Source of the DNA: an uncultured Bacteroidales bacterium
GTDB lineage: Bacteria > Bacteroidota > Bacteroidia > Bacteroidales > Bacteroidaceae
DNA: 64,000 bases
NCBI GenBank assembly: GCA_945787885.1
Contig: CALZJF010000004.1
Coordinates: forward strand, 36,410-100,409
Direction of reading: 5' to 3'
Below, piece by piece: positions 26,056 to 35,299 of the stretch. The notes below the pieces were generated by a model, which did no database searches, was not told the origin of the DNA, and worked only from the letters and a program-made list of their open reading frames with translations. Every line of letters begins with the position of its first letter. Within the stretch, counting starts at the first letter, position 1. A program made the translations under genes and the position numbers.

Positions 26056-26184
26056 CAATGAAAGGATATTTTTTTGATTTTACATGCAATTTTCACGTTA
26101 AATCACATAATTTTCATGTCTAAGCATGAGAAAAGAACACCTTTTTGCTTTGAACTACCTACCTATACAATTTTCCTAACCAAT

Positions 26185-26234
26185 AAAAAAGGGCAGGCTC
26201 TGAAATCGGTCAATGACTGATTTCGGAGCCTGCC
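26185..26234 (-). terminator. Terminator of yqeY and the division gene cluster
   Basis: GGCAGGCTCTGAAATC (26192-26207) pairs with GATTTCGGAGCCTGCC (26219-26234), with one non-Watson-Crick pair. On the minus strand CTTTTTTATT follows. It ends the murG-to-yqeY unit. Confidence 0.88.
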
Positions 26235-26258
26235 TTCGGCTTTTCGCCACGTAGGACT

Positions 26259-26708
26259 TTATTCGCTCAAAAGTTCCTTGACTTTGGTGCTGATAGCGCG
26301 GCCATCGGCTTTGCCAGCGAGGGCTTTTGAGGCAACGCCCATCACTTTGCCCATTTCCTTGGGAGAAGTGGCACCCACCTGTGCGATGATTTCACGCAGC
26401 GCAGCAGTGAGCTCTTCGTCGGTGAGGGGCTTGGGGAGGTAAGATTCTATGACTTCTACCTCTGCCAACTCACTTTCTGCAAGGTCGGGGCGGCCTTGAT
26501 CCTTATAGAGTTGAGCAGTGTCGCGCCCTTGCTTAGCCAATTTTGCCAGAATCTTCAGAGCAGCGTCGTCGGAAAGTTCGCCATTGCTGCCCGGAGCAGT
26601 CTTGGCCTCGATGAAATATTTCTTGATATTGCGAAGTGCCTGCAAGCGTACTGCCTCACGGGCCTTCATAGCCGACATGATGTCAGCACTGATAGTTTCG
26701 AAAAGCAT
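26259..26708 (-). CDS. yqeY: GatB/YqeY domain protein
   Basis: The 149-residue protein has the standard YqeY length and composition (MLFETISADIMSAMKARE, then IESYLPKPLTDEEL, GKVMGVASKALAGKADG). The fold is the tRNA-binding tail domain of GatB, but free-standing YqeY proteins have no proven role. Its position right after ftsZ is the usual Bacteroidales order. The 131-base gap after the second ftsZ contains no terminator, so it is probably in the same unit. Confidence 0.93.
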   Translation of the reverse strand: MLFETISADIMSAMKAREAVRLQALRNIKKYFIEAKTAPGSNGELSDDAALKILAKLAKQGRDTAQLYKDQGRPDLAESELAEVEVIESYLPKPLTDEELTAALREIIAQVGATSPKEMGKVMGVASKALAGKADGRAISTKVKELLSE

Positions 26709-26839
26709 ATTCGTTTTTATGATTTCTGCAGGTGGACAGCTGGGTGTCCACTCTTATTTTATTTATTCTGAGGGAAAGAACTTGTTCGATAAAGGCGGAA
26801 CATCTGCCACAAAGGGAATGTTTCGCCCAGCATCGGCTT

Positions 26840-28150
26840 TCAATTAAGAATTTCCTCCTTATAGCGCAACGACTCCTCACGGAATTTTCGCATGTCAATC
26901 TCTGTGCGGTTTAGCACATCATTGTTCTCAATCATCGAAACGAGGATTTCATCGTCGAGGTCGGAGTCTTCAAAGATATAAACGCGGCGATAGGAACGGC
27001 GCTTTTCAGCACCCTGATAGGCCACTTCTCGGCGGATAGAGAGGCGTTGCACCTCATCCTGCTGCTCTGCCGTCAGAGGCGAATGAACCACAATCTCCTC
27101 CTCCTGCCCGGCATACGTCTTGAAACCCGATGCCAGGATAGTCACTTTCACCGACTCGCCAAGCGAAGCATCTTCAGACAGACCATATTTTGCATCGACA
27201 TCTCTGTTGAAATTACTCATAAACTTATCAACCTCGTCGATTTCGCTCGTCAAGATTCCAAATCCCGACTCGTCCGGCGGACCGAAAATGGCGATTCTCA
27301 GACTCTTGCTACGAAAGATATCGCGGTCGTTGATAAGGGGAGAGTTGAGGGCTTCCTCTATGGCTTTCATGACACGGTTCTGTCCTACGCCGAAGCCCGA
27401 CGACATCACTGCCACACCACCGCCTTTCAAGCAGGTCTCGACATCGCGAAAGTCGAGGTTTATTCTGCCGTGCATGGTGATGATCTCGACGATGCTTTTC
27501 ACGGCTTTCGTCAGCGTATCGTCGGCCTTCTTAAAGCCATTCAGGAGGGTGAGGTCAGGGTAAATCTGTCGCAGACGTTCATTATTGATGACAAGCAAGG
27601 CATCCACCTCATTCGCCATGCACTCCACGCCATCAAGAGCGAGGTCAATGCGCTTCCGCATTTCAAAGAGGAAGGGGATGGTGACTATGCCAATGGTGAG
27701 AATGCCGCGCTTCATCGACTCGCGAGCAATGATGGGTGCGGCGCCCGTACCCGTTCCTCCGCCCATTCCGGCCGAGATGAATACCATCTTCGTCTGGTCG
27801 TCAAACATTCCGCGTATGGCCTCAATGTTCTCTTCTGCCAGCTTTCTGCCAAATTCAGGCTTTCCGCCAGCCCCAAGTCCCGGTCCTAACTGCACGCGGT
27901 GGCTGATGGGGCTATCGTGCAAGGCCTTGCTGTCGCTGTTGCAGACCAAGAACCTTACGCCTTCGATATTTGATTTATACATATTGGCAACGGCATTGCC
28001 GCCGCCACCGCCCACGCCAATCACCTTGATGATGTTGGGGTCATTCTCGTTCACCTCGACTTCGGGCATTTCCACCAGCAGGCCGTCGTCATCCGGGTTC
28101 CGTATTTCCCCTTTGGAAGTGGGGGTATCAATAAGCAAATCTTCGTCCAT
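26840..28150 (-). CDS. ftsZ: FtsZ paralogue 2 (tandem copy)
   Basis: This is a second FtsZ-like tubulin GTPase, 436 residues from MDEDLLIDTPT; the frame is open 57 bases further upstream. An acidic N-terminal extension (1-38) precedes the core. Nucleotide-binding loops are intact: GVGGGGGNAV (46-54), GLGAGGKPE (91-99) and GGGTGTG (130-136). The catalytic T7 loop NLDFRD (231-236) keeps both Asp. After TIPF the usual FEG is FEM. The C-terminal tail (VYIFEDSDLDDE...) resembles that of its neighbour but ends differently. By eye it is a little over half identical to the FtsZ encoded 93 bases upstream. It should polymerise; a modulatory role in ring assembly is inference. Confidence 0.93.
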   Translation of the reverse strand: MDEDLLIDTPTSKGEIRNPDDDGLLVEMPEVEVNENDPNIIKVIGVGGGGGNAVANMYKSNIEGVRFLVCNSDSKALHDSPISHRVQLGPGLGAGGKPEFGRKLAEENIEAIRGMFDDQTKMVFISAGMGGGTGTGAAPIIARESMKRGILTIGIVTIPFLFEMRKRIDLALDGVECMANEVDALLVINNERLRQIYPDLTLLNGFKKADDTLTKAVKSIVEIITMHGRINLDFRDVETCLKGGGVAVMSSGFGVGQNRVMKAIEEALNSPLINDRDIFRSKSLRIAIFGPPDESGFGILTSEIDEVDKFMSNFNRDVDAKYGLSEDASLGESVKVTILASGFKTYAGQEEEIVVHSPLTAEQQDEVQRLSIRREVAYQGAEKRRSYRRVYIFEDSDLDDEILVSMIENNDVLNRTEIDMRKFREESLRYKEEILN

Positions 28151-28243
28151 ATCTAAAAGTTTATACGTTTCTTTCTCAACAAGCTGGCAAGGCAAGTCTT
28201 TCAACATCGCCCACCTTCATCTCATATAATAGATAGGGGCGAA

Positions 28244-29512
28244 TCAATTGTTAGGCTTAAAGCTTTTGCTCTTGATGTCAGCTAAATTCTCTTTCGTTCG
28301 GCGACTGGTCGCAACGGCTTCCACGAGTGCCACGAGTTCGTCGTTCTCGCAATCCTCGGGTTGGAAGATAAACGTCTTGTAGAAATGCTTCCGCACGCCA
28401 TGATTATTTGTATAACCATAGAACTGCGAGCGGCGTTCCTCATATTCTTCCTGTTTCTCCTTGTTCTTTTGCACTTCAGCGGCAGCCTCAGCCTGCTTCT
28501 TTTCCTGCATACCGGCGACGGCATTGATGCCGAAGCCCGTAGCGAGAATCGTCACTTTGACCTTCTTGCCAAGCGAAGGATCCGTGGAAAGTCCGAACTT
28601 CGTCTCCACATCGTCGCGGAATCTGCCCATGAAGTCATGGACTTCATTCATTTCCTCCATCATCAATTCAGCCGATGTGCCCTCCACGCCCGTTTCGTCT
28701 TCGGCGAAAGTGATAGAAAGCAGTATCTTGCGCGAATTGAAGATGTCGTTGTTATTGAGCAATGGCGAGTGAAGCGCCTCATTGATAGCCGCCGTCACAC
28801 GTCCTGTGCCCTCTCCGAATCCCGTTGACATGAGTGCCACGCCGCCATCGCGGAGCACGGTCCCCACATCCTGGAAGTCGAGGTTGATGATGCCATGCAT
28901 GGTGATGATTTCTGCAATCGACCGTGCAGCAACGCTCAGCGTGTTGTCTGCTTTCTGGAAAGCAGAACGGATGGTGAGGTCAGGATAAATCTCGCGCAGC
29001 TTCTCGTTGTTGATAACGAGCAAGGCATCTACCTCCTTGCGAATAGCATCGACGCCATCGAGTGCCTGATCAATTTTCTTGTTACCCTCAAAGCGGAAGG
29101 GGATGGTGACAATGCCCACCGTCAGAATGCCCTTCTCTTTTGCTTCATGAGCAATGACGGGCGCAGCACCCGTTCCCGTACCACCTCCCATACCGGCAGT
29201 GATAAACACCATTTTAGTGCCGTCGTCGAGCATTTCCCGTATGCGGTCAATGCTTTCCTCAGCGGCTTTCTTGGCGCGCTCAGGCCGATTGCCGGCTCCG
29301 AGACCTTCATTGCCCAACTGCAGGCGCACCGGCACAGGACTGTCCATCAAAGCCTTGCAGTCCGTATTGCACACCACAAAGTTTACGTCATGAATACCCA
29401 TGCGATACATGTAGTTGACAGCATTGCCGCCGCCACCGCCAACACCGATTACTTTAATTATTTGGGGCGTCGTCGTGGGAACTCCCATATCGACGATAAG
29501 TTCTTCTTCCAT
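28244..29512 (-). CDS. ftsZ: FtsZ paralogue 1, cell division GTPase
   Basis: The 422-residue protein lies directly after ftsA, the standard position for the division ftsZ. Motifs are GVGGGGGNAV (24-32), GLGAGNRPE (70-78), GGGTGTG (109-115) and T7 loop NLDFQD (210-215). The segment VTIPFRFEGNKK carries the canonical FEG turn. FtsZ polymers form the division ring scaffold at the inner membrane. The C-terminal linker is short and rich in Lys, Glu and Gln; it ends KSKSFKPNN with no DIPxFLR-type tail, so FtsA binding must use another sequence. Confidence 0.96.
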   Translation of the reverse strand: MEEELIVDMGVPTTTPQIIKVIGVGGGGGNAVNYMYRMGIHDVNFVVCNTDCKALMDSPVPVRLQLGNEGLGAGNRPERAKKAAEESIDRIREMLDDGTKMVFITAGMGGGTGTGAAPVIAHEAKEKGILTVGIVTIPFRFEGNKKIDQALDGVDAIRKEVDALLVINNEKLREIYPDLTIRSAFQKADNTLSVAARSIAEIITMHGIINLDFQDVGTVLRDGGVALMSTGFGEGTGRVTAAINEALHSPLLNNNDIFNSRKILLSITFAEDETGVEGTSAELMMEEMNEVHDFMGRFRDDVETKFGLSTDPSLGKKVKVTILATGFGINAVAGMQEKKQAEAAAEVQKNKEKQEEYEERRSQFYGYTNNHGVRKHFYKTFIFQPEDCENDELVALVEAVATSRRTKENLADIKSKSFKPNN

Positions 29513-29634
29513 AGTTTAGGATTTTGATTATCTATTTATCACCCTCCTCCAAGAGCGTTTTGCAGGGCGACTCATAATCATTTCGTTTCCTTCGTTATAA
29601 TTATCTGCGATTATAATTATCTACGCGGGCCTTA

Positions 29635-31026
29635 TTATCGTTCATCCTCGCCTTTTTCACTGACGATGTCAAGGATCACCTTCTTCGCCTTGCCGAAGAT
29701 TCTTGAGAAGGCATTCGGACCTTTCTTTTCCGGCTCTTCCTTCTTTTGTTTATCTGCAGTGTTTTCTGCAGACTGCTGTTCCTTTTCCCCGTCGTGCACT
29801 TCCTGCTCCTGCAGCTGTCCTTCAGACTGAGTCTCATTATCTTCGTTACCGAAGAGGTTAAGCTCTCCGCCGTAGCAGTTCGTCATATTGCTGTCAATCA
29901 GAGCCAGTCCAACATTGAAGATTCCACTGTCGTTGAAGTTTCTGTCGCTGCACTCCACCTTCAGCCGTGCCGAGTGCTTCACTTTTCTGAAGTTCCACTC
30001 CTTGAAATGCGCCTTAAAGGCATTGTCAATACCCTTCAGTTGCGCGCCGCCCCCCGTGAGCATAATGCCATTTACGAGGTTATCGCGCGTAAAGCCAGAG
30101 CGTTCAATCTGCGCCTTCACGTTTTGTACAATTTCTTCCACGCGAGCGTCGATGATTTCCGCCAGTTCGGTCAGCTTTTTCACGCGTCCGCCATCACGCA
30201 GCTGCAGGGTCTCCGTCTCGCTGATGGTGTCGAAGTCGGGATAACCATGTGTGAGCTTCAGGTTTTCAGCCTCATCCAGCTCCACGTTGAAGACATTGGC
30301 AATGTCGCGCGTGATGCTGGCACCTCCGAGCGGAATGACGCAGAAATGCCTGAGCAGCTTTCCGCGATAGACGGCAACGGTGGTCGTCTCGCTTCCCATA
30401 TCTACGAAGGCACATCCCGACGAGCGTTCCTGCTCCGTCGTCAAGATACTTGCCAGGACATCGGCACCGACAAAGATGCGTCCGTCAGCGATATCTATCT
30501 GTGCGCGGCGGAAGCAATGGTGAATGGTCTCCAGAATCTTGCTTCCGCAAATGATATTGAGGAAGCGTGCTTCAATGCGCGAGGTCACTGCGCCCTTCGG
30601 GTCGAGCGTCACCTGCGCGGGCGACAACTGATATTCTATGGGAATCGCCTTGATGATTTCATGGTCAGCCATGCGTCCCTCATTGTTCTTCACGGCAATC
30701 GAGGCGATGAGCTCATCGGTCACCACTTCGCTGCTGGGCATCTGCATGAGCACGCTGTTCGCCACGGAGCGCAGCCCCATACATCCGACAGCCGTATAGA
30801 AGAATTTGATATGGCTTTCGGTCACGCCCTCAAGATGTTGCTTGATGCTCGTCAGGCAAGAGGTCATCTTATCGACGTTCAGCACCCGTCCTTTGGAGAT
30901 GAAATCAACTGAAGACACAGCAATATGGGCCTTCACCTTGATGGTTCCGTCGCTATCCTTGCTGCCCACGATGCCCGTCACCTTCGACGAGCCAAGCACG
31001 ATGGCAGCGATGAAATGATTGTTCAT
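29635..31026 (-). CDS. ftsA: Cell division protein FtsA
   Basis: The 463-residue actin-like ATPase anchors FtsZ to the membrane. It begins MNNHFIAAIVLGSSKVTGIVG with the phosphate-1 motif. The 1C domain follows (VDFISKGRVLNVDKMTSCL), then CAFVDMGSETTTVAVYRGK (phosphate 2) and GIMLTGGGAQLKGID (adenosine loop). A long Gln/Glu-rich linker precedes a C-terminal amphipathic helix (AFSRIFGKAKKVILDIV), the membrane-targeting helix. It starts 12 bases after the ftsQ stop and is followed by ftsZ after 122 bases. Confidence 0.95.
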   Translation of the reverse strand: MNNHFIAAIVLGSSKVTGIVGSKDSDGTIKVKAHIAVSSVDFISKGRVLNVDKMTSCLTSIKQHLEGVTESHIKFFYTAVGCMGLRSVANSVLMQMPSSEVVTDELIASIAVKNNEGRMADHEIIKAIPIEYQLSPAQVTLDPKGAVTSRIEARFLNIICGSKILETIHHCFRRAQIDIADGRIFVGADVLASILTTEQERSSGCAFVDMGSETTTVAVYRGKLLRHFCVIPLGGASITRDIANVFNVELDEAENLKLTHGYPDFDTISETETLQLRDGGRVKKLTELAEIIDARVEEIVQNVKAQIERSGFTRDNLVNGIMLTGGGAQLKGIDNAFKAHFKEWNFRKVKHSARLKVECSDRNFNDSGIFNVGLALIDSNMTNCYGGELNLFGNEDNETQSEGQLQEQEVHDGEKEQQSAENTADKQKKEEPEKKGPNAFSRIFGKAKKVILDIVSEKGEDER

Positions 31027-31038
31027 ATATCTATATTC

Positions 31039-31794
31039 CTATTTTTTTCTGTTATTGATAGTTTGACGCTTCCGCGCAATGACGCGCCCCTCATAGGCGA
31101 CGCTGATTTCGCTATATTTATGCCATCCCACCTGCGGCATGATGGTAGAATAGAAGGCACGCAGATTCGCGAATTTCTCCTCCACGCGTTCAATCCGTCC
31201 GAAATGCACCACCTGATCGCCCACTCTCATGATGAGATCGACCTCGCGGTTCGGCCGCACGACTATTTGTTCCACCTGTTCATCCCAGAACTCGTGGGCT
31301 CTGAGGTATGCGCCGAGTGCGAGCAACTCCCGTTTGGCGAAGTCAGGCGGTATGGTTCCCGTCGCCACAGCCAGGTTTGCCTCATAGCCCTCAGCCTTCA
31401 TGAAGGTTCCCTCCTCGTCGATGTAGTAGTTTCCGCCCTTGTCGTCCATGACTCTGAGCATCGGAATGCGCTGCTCCACGAGTATCCGCACGCGTTCGTT
31501 CGGCGTTATCGTGCAGATAGCCCTGCGAATGAAGGAGTCGCGCTCCAGCGTCCGCTCCAGAAGCAGCGGATTTATGTCGCGCATTCTCACTCCCACGGGG
31601 TGCATGCCCTCCTGCCGCAGCGCATTTTCTATGCCGGCAGCAGAAATCAGCGTGGCGTGCAGACTGTCAATCACCGTCACTTGCAACGCCTTACATGGCA
31701 GCAGATTCTCTGCACGGCTATATCGCACCACGGCGAAGACCAAGTAGGCCGCCGCCGCTATGAGGAGTAAGAAGTTGAAAAGGTGTTTGAGCAT
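31039..31794 (-). CDS. ftsQ: Cell division protein FtsQ/DivIB
   Basis: The 251-residue protein starts at MLKHLFNFLLLIAAAAYLVF, a single N-terminal membrane helix (5-22); the longer frame start ten codons upstream is less likely. A POTRA-like domain follows (VIDSLHATLISAAGIENALR, GVRMRDINPLLLERTLERD, RAICTITPNERVRILVEQR) and then the beta domain. FtsQ links early cytoplasmic and late periplasmic division proteins. It lies between murC and ftsA as in other Bacteroidales. Confidence 0.9.
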   Translation of the reverse strand: MLKHLFNFLLLIAAAAYLVFAVVRYSRAENLLPCKALQVTVIDSLHATLISAAGIENALRQEGMHPVGVRMRDINPLLLERTLERDSFIRRAICTITPNERVRILVEQRIPMLRVMDDKGGNYYIDEEGTFMKAEGYEANLAVATGTIPPDFAKRELLALGAYLRAHEFWDEQVEQIVVRPNREVDLIMRVGDQVVHFGRIERVEEKFANLRAFYSTIMPQVGWHKYSEISVAYEGRVIARKRQTINNRKK

Positions 31795-31844
31795 GGAGAA
31801 AGGGAAGAAAAGAGAAAGTGGCACGCCAGCGCGGCAAGAGCATG

Positions 31845-33215
31845 TCAGCGCGCCAGCAGGATATCAGTGATTTCCGGGCAGAGATTGTCGGCATCGCCCG
31901 CTCCGAGCACCACGAGCACATCGAAGTCGGCAGCCCGCTCCCGCACCAAATCGAGCAGTTTCGCCTTCTCCGTCATGGTCTTTTTCATCTCAGGTCTGAG
32001 GCGGTCGTAGATGAGCTGTGAGGTGACGCCGGCTATCGGCTCTTCGCGTGCGGGATAAATGTCAAGCAGTATGACCTCGTCGAGCAGGCTGAGGGCATCG
32101 GCGAAGTCGGGGTAGAAGTCGCGCGTACGCGTATATAGATGAGGCTGGAAGATGGCCGCCACACGCCGCCCGTCGAACACTTCGCGCAGACTGAGTATGC
32201 TCTGCCGGATTTCTGCCGGATGATGGGCATAGTCAGAGAGGAACACGAGGTCGTCTCTGCGAATCTTGAAATCGAAGCGTCGCACCACTCCGCTGTATGT
32301 AGCCATCGCCCGGCGGATAGTCTCAGCGTCTGCACCCGCCAGTTGTGCCAGTGCCATGGCAGCAATGCCGTTGTCGATATTGATGCTCACGGGCACCCCG
32401 AGCTCTATGTCGGCAATGTTTCCGAAGGGCGAAACGAAGTCGAAGACGATGCGTCCGCCGCCGATGCGAATGTTCTCCGCGTGGAAGTCGCCCTCCGTCC
32501 GGCTGTAGTCGTAGCGCCGCACGCCCTCCTGCAGCCGCTCCTCGAAGCGCAGTCCGCGGTGAACGATGAGTGCACCGCCGGGCTGAATCAGGCTGGTGTA
32601 GTGGCTGAAGCTTTCCAGATATGCCTCCTCCGTGCCGTAGATGTCGAGGTGGTCGGCATCAGCACTGGTGACGACGGTGGCATAAGGTCTCAACTGATAG
32701 AACGAGCGGTCAAACTCATCAGCTTCGATGACGACGTAGTCGCTCTGGGCATCAATCAGGCAGTTCGTACCATAATTCTTCGCTATGCCTCCAAGGAATG
32801 CGCTGCATCCCCCCTTGCTTTCCCTGAGCAGATGGGCAGTCATCGCCGACGTCGTGGTCTTGCCGTGGGTTCCGGCCGCGCAGAGTCCGCGTTTTTCCCG
32901 TGTCAGGAGTCCGAGCACGGCAGCACGTTTCATCACCTCGAACCCCCTCTCCCGAAACCATGCCAACTCGCGCGAGTCGGCAGGAATGGCGGGTGTATAG
33001 ACCACGATGGTGTTCTGCGCATCGCGGCAGGCATCGGGTATGAGTTCTGGATTGTCTTCGAAATGCAGGCAGATGCCTTCTGCCTCCAGGGCATCGGTAA
33101 GTTCGGAGGGTGTCTTGTCGTAGCCTGCGACGAAGCAGCCCTGCGTATTGAAATATCGTTCCAAGGCGCTCATGCCAATACCGCCGGCACCGAGGAAGAA
33201 GAAAGATTTTTTCAT
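31845..33215 (-). CDS. murC: UDP-N-acetylmuramate-L-alanine ligase
   Basis: MurC adds L-alanine to UDP-MurNAc, the first amino acid of the peptidoglycan stem. The 456-residue protein starts at MKKSFFFLGAGGIGMSALER with the dinucleotide-type loop (9-16); the ATP loop AAGTHGKTTTSAM is at 113-125. Further family motifs are YVVIEADEFDRSF and DYAHHPAEIRQSI. The upstream 24 codons of open frame are rejected. It lies 50 bases before ftsQ. Confidence 0.97.
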   Translation of the reverse strand: MKKSFFFLGAGGIGMSALERYFNTQGCFVAGYDKTPSELTDALEAEGICLHFEDNPELIPDACRDAQNTIVVYTPAIPADSRELAWFRERGFEVMKRAAVLGLLTREKRGLCAAGTHGKTTTSAMTAHLLRESKGGCSAFLGGIAKNYGTNCLIDAQSDYVVIEADEFDRSFYQLRPYATVVTSADADHLDIYGTEEAYLESFSHYTSLIQPGGALIVHRGLRFEERLQEGVRRYDYSRTEGDFHAENIRIGGGRIVFDFVSPFGNIADIELGVPVSINIDNGIAAMALAQLAGADAETIRRAMATYSGVVRRFDFKIRRDDLVFLSDYAHHPAEIRQSILSLREVFDGRRVAAIFQPHLYTRTRDFYPDFADALSLLDEVILLDIYPAREEPIAGVTSQLIYDRLRPEMKKTMTEKAKLLDLVRERAADFDVLVVLGAGDADNLCPEITDILLAR

Positions 33216-33300
33216 TTCACGAGTGATATATATATGTTTTCGCGTTCCGAGCCGCTGCTTCTGCATTCCCCGCGCAAGGGGGTGCATGGGCGTGCCTGCC

Positions 33301-34422
33301 TCACCTCATCTTGCCCGTCTTCGCCAGTGCTATCACCTCCGCCGCAATATCATCAGAGGCGTTGGGCTTTCCGAGGGTCTTGACGTTGGCGGCTATGGCA
33401 TCGAGTCTCGCACTGTCAGCCACCACCTGTATCGCCGTCTCGATGAGCGTCTCCACAGCCTTGTCGTCGCTGACGCAGATGGCAGCATCCTTTGCCACGA
33501 GTGCCATGGCATTCTTCGTCTGATGGTCTTCCGCCACGTTCGGCGAGGGCACCAAGATAGAGGGTTTGCCGAGGAGGCAAATCTCGCTGATGCTCGAAGC
33601 TCCCGCCCTGCTGACGACGAGGTCGGCAGCGGCATACGCCCGGCTCATGTCGGTGATGAACTCCATGACTTTCAGATAGGGCGGCTGCCCCTCCACTCGC
33701 AGACGCTGCTGAATCTCCTCGCTGTAGTATCGTCCCGTCTGCCAGATGAACTGCACGTCGGGGTTGCGGCGGATGGTGTCGAGATGGCGGAGCACGCTCT
33801 CGTTGAGCGTCCGCGCGCCCAGACTACCGCCCACGATGAGCACGGTGCGCTTCGTGCGGTCGAGTCCCAGCTCTTCTATGCTGCTGCCGCGGCTGAAGGC
33901 ATCGCGCACGAGGTTCTGCCGCACGGGGTTGCCCGTGAGGATGATGCGGTCCTTGGGGAAGAATCGCTCCATGCCCTCGTATGCCACGCAAATCTTCCGT
34001 GCATGGCGTGCCAGGAGCTTGTTGGTCACTCCCGCATAGCTGTTCTGCTCTTGCAGGAGTGTGGGGATTCCCATTTGCTGACACACCTGCAGGGTAGGTC
34101 CGCTGGCATATCCGCCGACGCCTACCGCCACGTCGGGCCTGAACTCCCTGACGATGGCGCGTGCCTTGCGTCTTGACTGCCAGATTTTGAAAAGCACGTT
34201 GATGTTTTTCCAAAGATGGGCGCGGTCAAATCCTGCTATGGGCAGTCCGATTATCTTATAGCCTGCCGCCGGGACGCGCTGCATCTCCATGCGGTTTTCG
34301 GCTCCGATGAACAATATCTTTGCCTGGGGCTCTTTCTCCCGAATGGCATTGGCGATGGAAATGGCGGGGAAGATATGTCCGCCCGTACCGCCGCCGCTGA
34401 TGATGACTCTAAGTTCGCTCAT
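33301..34422 (-). CDS. murG: Peptidoglycan GlcNAc transferase
   Basis: MurG transfers GlcNAc to lipid I to form lipid II at the inner face of the membrane. The 373-residue protein begins MSELRVIISGGGTGGHIFPA with the GGGTGGH loop (10-16). VGVGGYASGPTLQVC, LLQEQNSYAGVTN and LVVSRAGASSISE are the other family signatures. The frame is open 12 codons further upstream, which I leave out. It is the first gene of the cluster here; ftsW, murD and mraY, which usually precede it, are absent upstream. Confidence 0.97.
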   Translation of the reverse strand: MSELRVIISGGGTGGHIFPAISIANAIREKEPQAKILFIGAENRMEMQRVPAAGYKIIGLPIAGFDRAHLWKNINVLFKIWQSRRKARAIVREFRPDVAVGVGGYASGPTLQVCQQMGIPTLLQEQNSYAGVTNKLLARHARKICVAYEGMERFFPKDRIILTGNPVRQNLVRDAFSRGSSIEELGLDRTKRTVLIVGGSLGARTLNESVLRHLDTIRRNPDVQFIWQTGRYYSEEIQQRLRVEGQPPYLKVMEFITDMSRAYAAADLVVSRAGASSISEICLLGKPSILVPSPNVAEDHQTKNAMALVAKDAAICVSDDKAVETLIETAIQVVADSARLDAIAANVKTLGKPNASDDIAAEVIALAKTGKMR

Positions 34423-34572
34423 GGCCTTAAAGATATGAATACTAAACATGAGTGGCATTTACCTTGCCAGCATCGGTTGTGGGTGCAACATCGCTGTGCG
34501 GGGAGCGGAGCTTTTCCTTTCCACTGCCCTTCCGTACATCAGCACTCAAGCAGGCTGTAAGGACTCTGTTTA

Positions 34573-34761
34573 GGTAGGTTCTATCAATTAGTTTTCAATG
34601 TAAGGCAGTGTTTCTGTCTTACTTAGATGTCTTCACGCCTCTCGCACCGTATCTTTTTGTCTTTCATTCAGTCACGTAGCCCGCTACGCTTCCTCGTGAA
34701 AAACAAAAACCTGCGGCACGATAGTCGCAAATACACCGCAAGCTAACTGATAGAACCTACC
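34573..34761. repeat. Family B palindromic element, copy B2 (189 bp)
   Basis: The ends GGTAGGTTCTATCAATTAG and, inverted, GGTAGGTTCTATCAGTTAG flank a long hairpin capped by CGTAGC-CC-GCTACG. TTTA occurs on both sides (34569-34572 and 34762-34765), a likely 4-bp target duplication. It separates murG from tyrS. Confidence 0.9.
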
Positions 34762-34775
34762 TTTATTCTTACAGC

Positions 34776-34931
34776 GTGATGATGATGGCTTGTATGTCTG
34801 CACGCTCTCTTCGACGCACCTTTTAGCCTTGGGAAACAGCCGCATAGCGTGCCATGCCCCTTCTTTCCAAGACTAAACCTTGCATCCTGACAGAGCCTAC
34901 CAACGCGAAACCATTTTTCATCACCTACTTA
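34776..34931. repeat. Degenerate family A element, copy A6
   Basis: The core (CTTTTAGCCTTGGGAAACAG, then CCAAGACTAAAC) and right end CACCTACTTA match family A, but the left end is missing and the cap is mutated (CATAGCGTGCCATG). It lies 14 bases from B2. The rest of the gap up to 35299 has no supported gene. Confidence 0.75.
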
Positions 34932-35181
34932 GTGGGGCAAAATTAGGAAAAAAACCTGAACTTATGGTCTTTCAGGCTTTTTTTTTCAAAAAATTTTGAT
35001 TCCCCTCCCTTATTTCGTGCGGCAGGTGTGCATTTTCGATTTTCCCGTTGCCGTCTGCTCCGCGCCGTGCTCACGGCGGAGGGTGCGGCGAGCATGTGCC
35101 GTGGGAGGCAGCCTGCTGGGAAAGCACTGGCGGCAACGCCTCGTTCACCGCCCGGAAGCCCTCTCTCCGGAAAGAAGAAAG

Positions 35182-35215
35182 CGGAGGAAACCGTGTGCAT
35201 ACACAGTTCCCTCCG
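35182..35215. terminator. Bidirectional terminator after tyrS
   Basis: CGGAGGAAACCGTGT (35182-35196) pairs with ACACAGTTCCCTCCG (35201-35215) with two mismatches. GCTTTTT follows on the plus strand and a T-rich run on the minus strand. It lies about 85 bases after the tyrS stop codon. Confidence 0.55.
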
Positions 35216-35299
35216 GCTTTTTCAATATCTCCAACACCTCTTCCTATATATATATTATATAAGATGAGTGTCCGGCCATTTGTTTCGCAATGGCAAGAT

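Noticed and set aside
34943-35200. 85-residue minus-strand frame after tyrS
   Set aside because: It overlaps the terminator hairpin and has low-complexity composition.
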